Assembly: GCA_016929815.1 (NCBI GenBank)
Contig: JAFGIC010000196.1
Location: forward strand, 1-8,923
Length of the DNA: 8,923 bases
Source: Deltaproteobacteria bacterium
GTDB taxonomy: Bacteria; Desulfobacterota; DSM-4660; Desulfatiglandales; HGW-15
Reading direction: 5' to 3'
A program made the position numbers and the translations under genes. Under the pieces are notes generated by a model. It searched no databases and was not told the DNA's origin. It saw only the letters and a list, made by a program, of their open reading frames with translations. This document shows positions 6,178-8,923 of this stretch, in pieces. Positions within the stretch are counted from its first letter, which is position 1. The number at the start of each line of letters is the position of its first letter.

Positions 6178-7008
6178 ATGACCTCAATGAGTTTAAAAAA
6201 CAATTTCTTAAATATGATCTTAAAGATAAGGGATGGCTTTATTATCCCCAGGATTGAAGACATTTTTTTACCTCAGTTAACTAAAAGCCGGCAGTCAAAG
6301 GATTCCCAATTTATTGCGATCACCCTTGAAGGAGGGGCAACCGGAATCAGTTACCTTCTACTCCCTGACAATAAAATAGCTGCATACAATGACTTAAAAA
6401 AGGCCTATTTTACAGGAAAAGATCCCCAAGAATTTGCGCTTGAATTCGGCAGTGAAGATCCTGTCAGGGAGCTTATCAATATGGCATCAATAAATGCAAT
6501 CTGCCAGCATGTTATGAAGGAGACTAATATGCCCTTTGATTATGTTACGGATCCGCTCGGTCTGCTTGAGATTGCCAGAGGAGATACGATAGGGATGGTA
6601 GGCCTCTTCTCAGGCCTCATCGATACTGTTCGTAAGGCCGGCGCTGAATTCGTTGTCATTGAAAAAGAAGAATCCCTGATCCGGAAATATCACAGCCTGC
6701 CTATCACCGCAGACGCAAAGGAGTTGGCCAAGTGCAATAAGATATTGTGTACCGGCACTACCGTTTTAAATAATTCATTGGAAGAGATTCTTAGTTGCCG
6801 CTCACCCAAGGCGTCTATATCTGTTGTAGGCCCGACTGTCGGGTATTTCCCTGATCCTCTTTTTGCCTGTGGTGTTGATGTAGTAGGCGGCAGGGTAGTA
6901 AAAAACAGTAAAGAATTTTTACAGAGGCTTGCTCAAAAAAAACGCTGGACAGATACCACACAAAAAACATGTTTCCAGAAAAAGACCTATAGAAGCATTA
7001 TCAATTAA
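6178..7008 (+). CDS. DUF4213/DUF364 family protein (putative heavy-metal chelation protein)
   Basis: The 276-residue protein has the two-part DUF4213-DUF364 layout. The N-terminal part (about 40-120) contains AITLEGGATGISYLLLP and a helix ASINAICQHVM. The C-terminal Rossmann-like part contains DPLGLLEIARGDTIGMVGLFSGLI, then ILCTGTTVLNNSLEEIL, VVGPTVGYFPDPLF and GVDVVGGRVV, all typical of DUF364. Database names call the family a putative heavy-metal chelatase, but no activity is firmly established, so I assign none. The ATG at 6178 has AGGA four bases upstream; an ATG at 6187 (residue 4) has GGATGGA at better spacing and may be the true start. The tail RWTDTTQKTCFQKKTYRSIIN follows an A8 run (6935-6942), where a second frame opens and continues to 7144, so the C-terminus may be altered. 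It lies 149 bases after the flavodiiron gene on the same strand; cotranscription is possible but not shown. Confidence 0.82.
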   Translation: MTSMSLKNNFLNMILKIRDGFIIPRIEDIFLPQLTKSRQSKDSQFIAITLEGGATGISYLLLPDNKIAAYNDLKKAYFTGKDPQEFALEFGSEDPVRELINMASINAICQHVMKETNMPFDYVTDPLGLLEIARGDTIGMVGLFSGLIDTVRKAGAEFVVIEKEESLIRKYHSLPITADAKELAKCNKILCTGTTVLNNSLEEILSCRSPKASISVVGPTVGYFPDPLFACGVDVVGGRVVKNSKEFLQRLAQKKRWTDTTQKTCFQKKTYRSIIN

Positions 7009-7146
7009 GGGCAACAATCATCAAGATCCTGCAATAGCGCAGGATACCATAGTTTACGATCAGGCGCTGTCTAAGTTCTCTGAGGAGGAATTTAACCGGA
7101 GGAACTTCTTTTCAGTCCGGCTCGTTAAAGAAGCCTTTATCTGATT
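7009..7146. other. Convergent spacer containing an out-of-phase open frame
   Basis: Between the DUF364 stop and the PilZ gene stop, the plus strand stays open in a different frame up to a TGA at 7142-7144, reading QALSKFSEEEFNRRNFFSVR and ending LVKEAFI. It has no ATG and no ribosome binding site of its own, and it overlaps the DUF364 gene if extended upstream. Two weak inverted repeats (7026-7045, and 7096-7120 with CCGGA/TCCGG ends) are present, neither followed by a T run. Confidence 0.4.
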
Positions 7147-7578
7147 TTAACAGGCGCCCTTTGAATTATCTTTAATAAACACTACGCCCATTCCCCGGTT
7201 CACAACCCTGTCCACAGGGACATTCACGTTGGTCCAGACCACCTTTGCCTTTGTGTCAATAATATCTTTGTCCGGCATATGTATCTTTAAACTTAAAATC
7301 GCGCCTATGGGTAAAGGATTAAGGCAGCGGATGAATGCCCCGACATTACTGAAATTAATAGTTACTGCGTCCATATTGCCGTCAGGGGTCTCTATGGTGG
7401 TAGGCCAGTCGGTTTCAATGCATTGAAGTTCTGGCCTTCCCCCTCCTCCGTCCTTATCCGACATCAAGGGACTTGAGGCATATAGTCTGCTCCTGTTGCT
7501 CTTTTTCCATAGACGAAAGATCCCACAGATGAGCAAGAATGATAAAACGGCTATTATTATCAGAAAGGCATACATCAT
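7147..7578 (-). CDS. Membrane-anchored PilZ-like domain protein
   Basis: This 143-residue protein starts with a single hydrophobic segment (about 3-21, LIIIAVLSFLLICGIF) followed by basic residues (RLWKKSNRSR), which predicts an N-in or anchored topology with the C-terminal domain in the cytoplasm. The linker contains GGGG at 44-47. Residues about 50-136 resemble a PilZ domain: TINFSNVGAFIRC (73-85, holding the N-x-S-x-x-G motif), then PLPIGAILSLKIHMPD, AKVVWTN and RGMGVVF. The RxxxR motif that normally precedes the domain and contacts cyclic di-GMP is not evident, so nucleotide binding is doubtful. It is the last gene of the minus-strand group, 25 bases after the transporter gene. Start: two adjacent ATGs (7578 and 7575) with no strong Shine-Dalgarno sequence. 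A signalling or surface-related role is inference only. Confidence 0.75.
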   Translation of the reverse strand: MMYAFLIIIAVLSFLLICGIFRLWKKSNRSRLYASSPLMSDKDGGGGRPELQCIETDWPTTIETPDGNMDAVTINFSNVGAFIRCLNPLPIGAILSLKIHMPDKDIIDTKAKVVWTNVNVPVDRVVNRGMGVVFIKDNSKGAC

Positions 7579-7603
7579 TTAGTATCTTAATTTATCCTGA
7601 ACA

Positions 7604-8356
7604 TCAAAAAAACAGCATCACGGCAGACGCCCCCGTCATCACTATAATAAATATACGGTAAGCCTTTTCCGGTATCTTTCCCGTTATCCTGAAACCTATC
7701 AAGGCCCCGGCGGCGATAGCAGGGATCATAAGCGCATCAAAGGCTAAAGTTTCAGGGCTGATGTTTTTCCAGAAGTATATCTGCAGCGGCAACTTTATGA
7801 GGTTTATTATAAGAAAAAACCAGGCCGAGGTGCCTATAAATGTATTCTTCGGCAGGCGCATTGAGAGAAGATATATCGACATAACGGCTCCTGCGGCGTT
7901 GCCGATCATTGTTGTAAATCCGGCCAGTAACCCCGCCAGTGCGGAAAACCACCATGCATTAGGATAGGCATTAACTTTACTGCTTGCGTCCTGCCATACC
8001 ATCAAAACCAGCAAACCAAGAATGATACTCCCCAGCATTATTCCAAAGGCTTCATCGGATAGACCGCTACCGACCACGACACCGACACCCAGTCCGCATA
8101 ATGTGCTGGGAAGCAGCTTCATGATATATTTTATTTCGCCGTGTTGACGATACCAGGCAACCGCAAAGATATCTCCAATACAGAGCATCGGAAGTATTAT
8201 GCCGGTTGACTCCCTGTTACCGAAAGATATTGCCATCAGGGGTATAAAAAACAGTGCCAGCCCGCTAAGTCCGGTCTTGGCCATTCCTATTACCATTCCG
8301 CCGGCAATCCCGAGCACCCACTGATAAGTCTGCAATTGTGAAATATCAAAGTACAT
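7604..8356 (-). CDS. TauE/SafE family membrane transporter (putative sulfite/organosulfonate exporter)
   Basis: The 250-residue protein is almost entirely hydrophobic, with about eight predicted membrane segments (near 13-30, 32-45, 51-69, 80-98, 102-121, 135-163, 172-193 and 205-249, the last containing two). The family's internal duplication is visible: GIAGGMVIGMAKTGLSGLAL in the first half and AGLLAGFTTMIGNAAGAVMS in the second, each followed by a hydrophobic helix. The conserved end PAIAAGALIGFRITGKIPEK is also typical. TauE/SafE proteins are inner-membrane carriers linked to export of sulfite, sulfoacetate or related anions, but substrates vary and cannot be read here. The start lies six bases after the stop of the nicotinamidase-like gene, with no clear ribosome binding site, which suggests translational coupling. 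The length is normal for the family. Confidence 0.88.
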   Translation of the reverse strand: MYFDISQLQTYQWVLGIAGGMVIGMAKTGLSGLALFFIPLMAISFGNRESTGIILPMLCIGDIFAVAWYRQHGEIKYIMKLLPSTLCGLGVGVVVGSGLSDEAFGIMLGSIILGLLVLMVWQDASSKVNAYPNAWWFSALAGLLAGFTTMIGNAAGAVMSIYLLSMRLPKNTFIGTSAWFFLIINLIKLPLQIYFWKNISPETLAFDALMIPAIAAGALIGFRITGKIPEKAYRIFIIVMTGASAVMLFF

Positions 8357-8362
8357 AATCTA

Positions 8363-8923
8363 TTAAAAGGCCGCAATAATCCTGTCCGTGGTGGTCTCAA
8401 CCGTGCCAAAGGCCGCCATTCTCTTTGTGGCAGAGCCCAGATCCGGCCACGCCCCTCCCGGAACAGTGATGGGGATTCCGCGGCTTACATCGGTCATGAT
8501 GCCCACCATTATCTTTATGTCCCGTACACGAAGCATAGGGACAAGGTATTCATGTACGTCCTTATTGGAAAATTCTACACAGAAATTAGTTGCAAGTCCT
8601 CCAATATATATATTGGTCTCTGCTACCCCTGATGCCTTCAAATCATTCGCAATGTGATTAAACACAAAGGGCACAGACGTTGTCGTGATGCCGTCGTTTT
8701 CCGTGGCAAGGCCATAGCTGTCCAGATCGGTCCTGGCCCCCTTTCGTATAACGTAAAAGGTATTCCCCCTGTTGTCCGTATCCGTTAACACAGGCAGGGG
8801 AACATTTCCACGCAGGAGTTTATTTAAATCCTCCGGCAATTCATCCATGATCGGTCCGACGAACAAAGCGCTTTCCGTACCCTGTACGCAGTGATCGTTC
8901 CACAGGGTCTGACTGAAGGCCCC
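8363..8923 (-). CDS. Nicotinamidase-like cysteine hydrolase (isochorismatase superfamily), 5' end beyond window
   Basis: The frame is open from the window edge (8923) to a TAA (complement 8363-8365), giving 186 visible residues; the N-terminus, with the catalytic Asp and the first metal ligands, is missing. The visible part matches nicotinamidase (PncA type), which hydrolyses nicotinamide to nicotinate plus ammonia in NAD salvage. QTLWNDHCVQGT (visible 5-16) corresponds to the PncA segment carrying a metal-binding histidine (H11 here). RKGARTDLDSYG holds the catalytic lysine (K61), and GGLATNFCVEFS holds the nucleophilic cysteine (C115). A possible internal TTG start at 8866 would remove the DHCVQG motif, so the true start must be upstream. 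A different amide substrate is possible, because the superfamily is broad. It is the first visible gene of the minus-strand group with the TauE/SafE and PilZ-like genes. Confidence 0.78.
   Translation of the reverse strand, partial: GAFSQTLWNDHCVQGTESALFVGPIMDELPEDLNKLLRGNVPLPVLTDTDNRGNTFYVIRKGARTDLDSYGLATENDGITTTSVPFVFNHIANDLKASGVAETNIYIGGLATNFCVEFSNKDVHEYLVPMLRVRDIKIMVGIMTDVSRGIPITVPGGAWPDLGSATKRMAAFGTVETTTDRIIAAF

Noticed and set aside
7026..7045. Hairpin ATCCTGC/GCAGGAT after the DUF364 gene as a terminator
   Set aside because: It has a 7-bp stem but is followed by ACCATAG rather than a T tract, and it lies inside the alternative open frame.
7096..7120. Bidirectional terminator between the convergent genes
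   Set aside because: Only five outer pairs (CCGGA/TCCGG) with a poorly paired interior and no clean T tract on either side.
6929..7144. Separate small gene of 71 codons
   Set aside because: It would need a TTG start inside the DUF364 gene with no ribosome binding site; a frameshift or remnant is more likely.
8388..8657. Plus-strand frame opposite the nicotinamidase-like gene
   Set aside because: Shadow of a minus-strand gene that carries conserved catalytic residues.

Overview
The window looks like part of an anaerobic or microaerophilic Gram-negative bacterial chromosome, with Desulfobacterota or a similar lineage most likely. This is inferred from protein style (rapZ, an A-type flavodiiron protein, a thiolase paired with a DUF35 protein, a DUF364 protein, moderate GC with AT-rich spacers). 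No rRNA, tRNA or marker gene fixes the taxonomy. No CRISPR array, insertion sequence, transposase, integrase or phage gene was seen, and I found no obvious large undescribed system. The most interesting region is the roughly 550-base spacer ahead of the flavodiiron gene.

Layout, plus strand. Positions 1-345 hold the end of an unrecognised gene, followed by rapZ (436-1398). A candidate sigma-70 promoter then precedes a two-gene operon, an SCP2-type thiolase (1571-2737) and its zinc-ribbon/OB-fold partner (2743-3174), whose ribosome binding site lies in the thiolase's last codons. A perfect 12-bp hairpin (3341-3367) separates this operon from prmA (3415-4299).

The spacer at 4300-4849 contains, in order: a weak prmA terminator; the frameshifted remnant of a minus-strand gene; a Fur-box-like 19-mer; a TATAAT promoter whose -35 region lies inside an FNR-type 5-4-5 dyad; and a terminator-like hairpin in the leader of the flavodiiron gene. 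That gene (4850-6028) encodes an O2/NO reductase with all six diiron ligands and a flavodoxin domain. A DUF4213/DUF364 protein (6178-7008) follows; its last part overlaps a second open frame that begins near an A8 run.

Layout, minus strand, converging on the DUF364 gene: a nicotinamidase-like gene cut by the window end (8923-8363), then a TauE/SafE-type transporter (8356-7604), then a membrane-anchored degenerate PilZ protein (7578-7147). Gaps of 6 and 25 bases suggest one operon.

Functionally the window joins housekeeping (RapZ, PrmA), CoA-thioester metabolism (thiolase/DUF35), oxygen or nitric oxide defence (flavodiiron protein) and an odd operon linking pyridine-nucleotide salvage, anion export and a PilZ-like protein. 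The regulatory elements are sequence matches only and none is proven.
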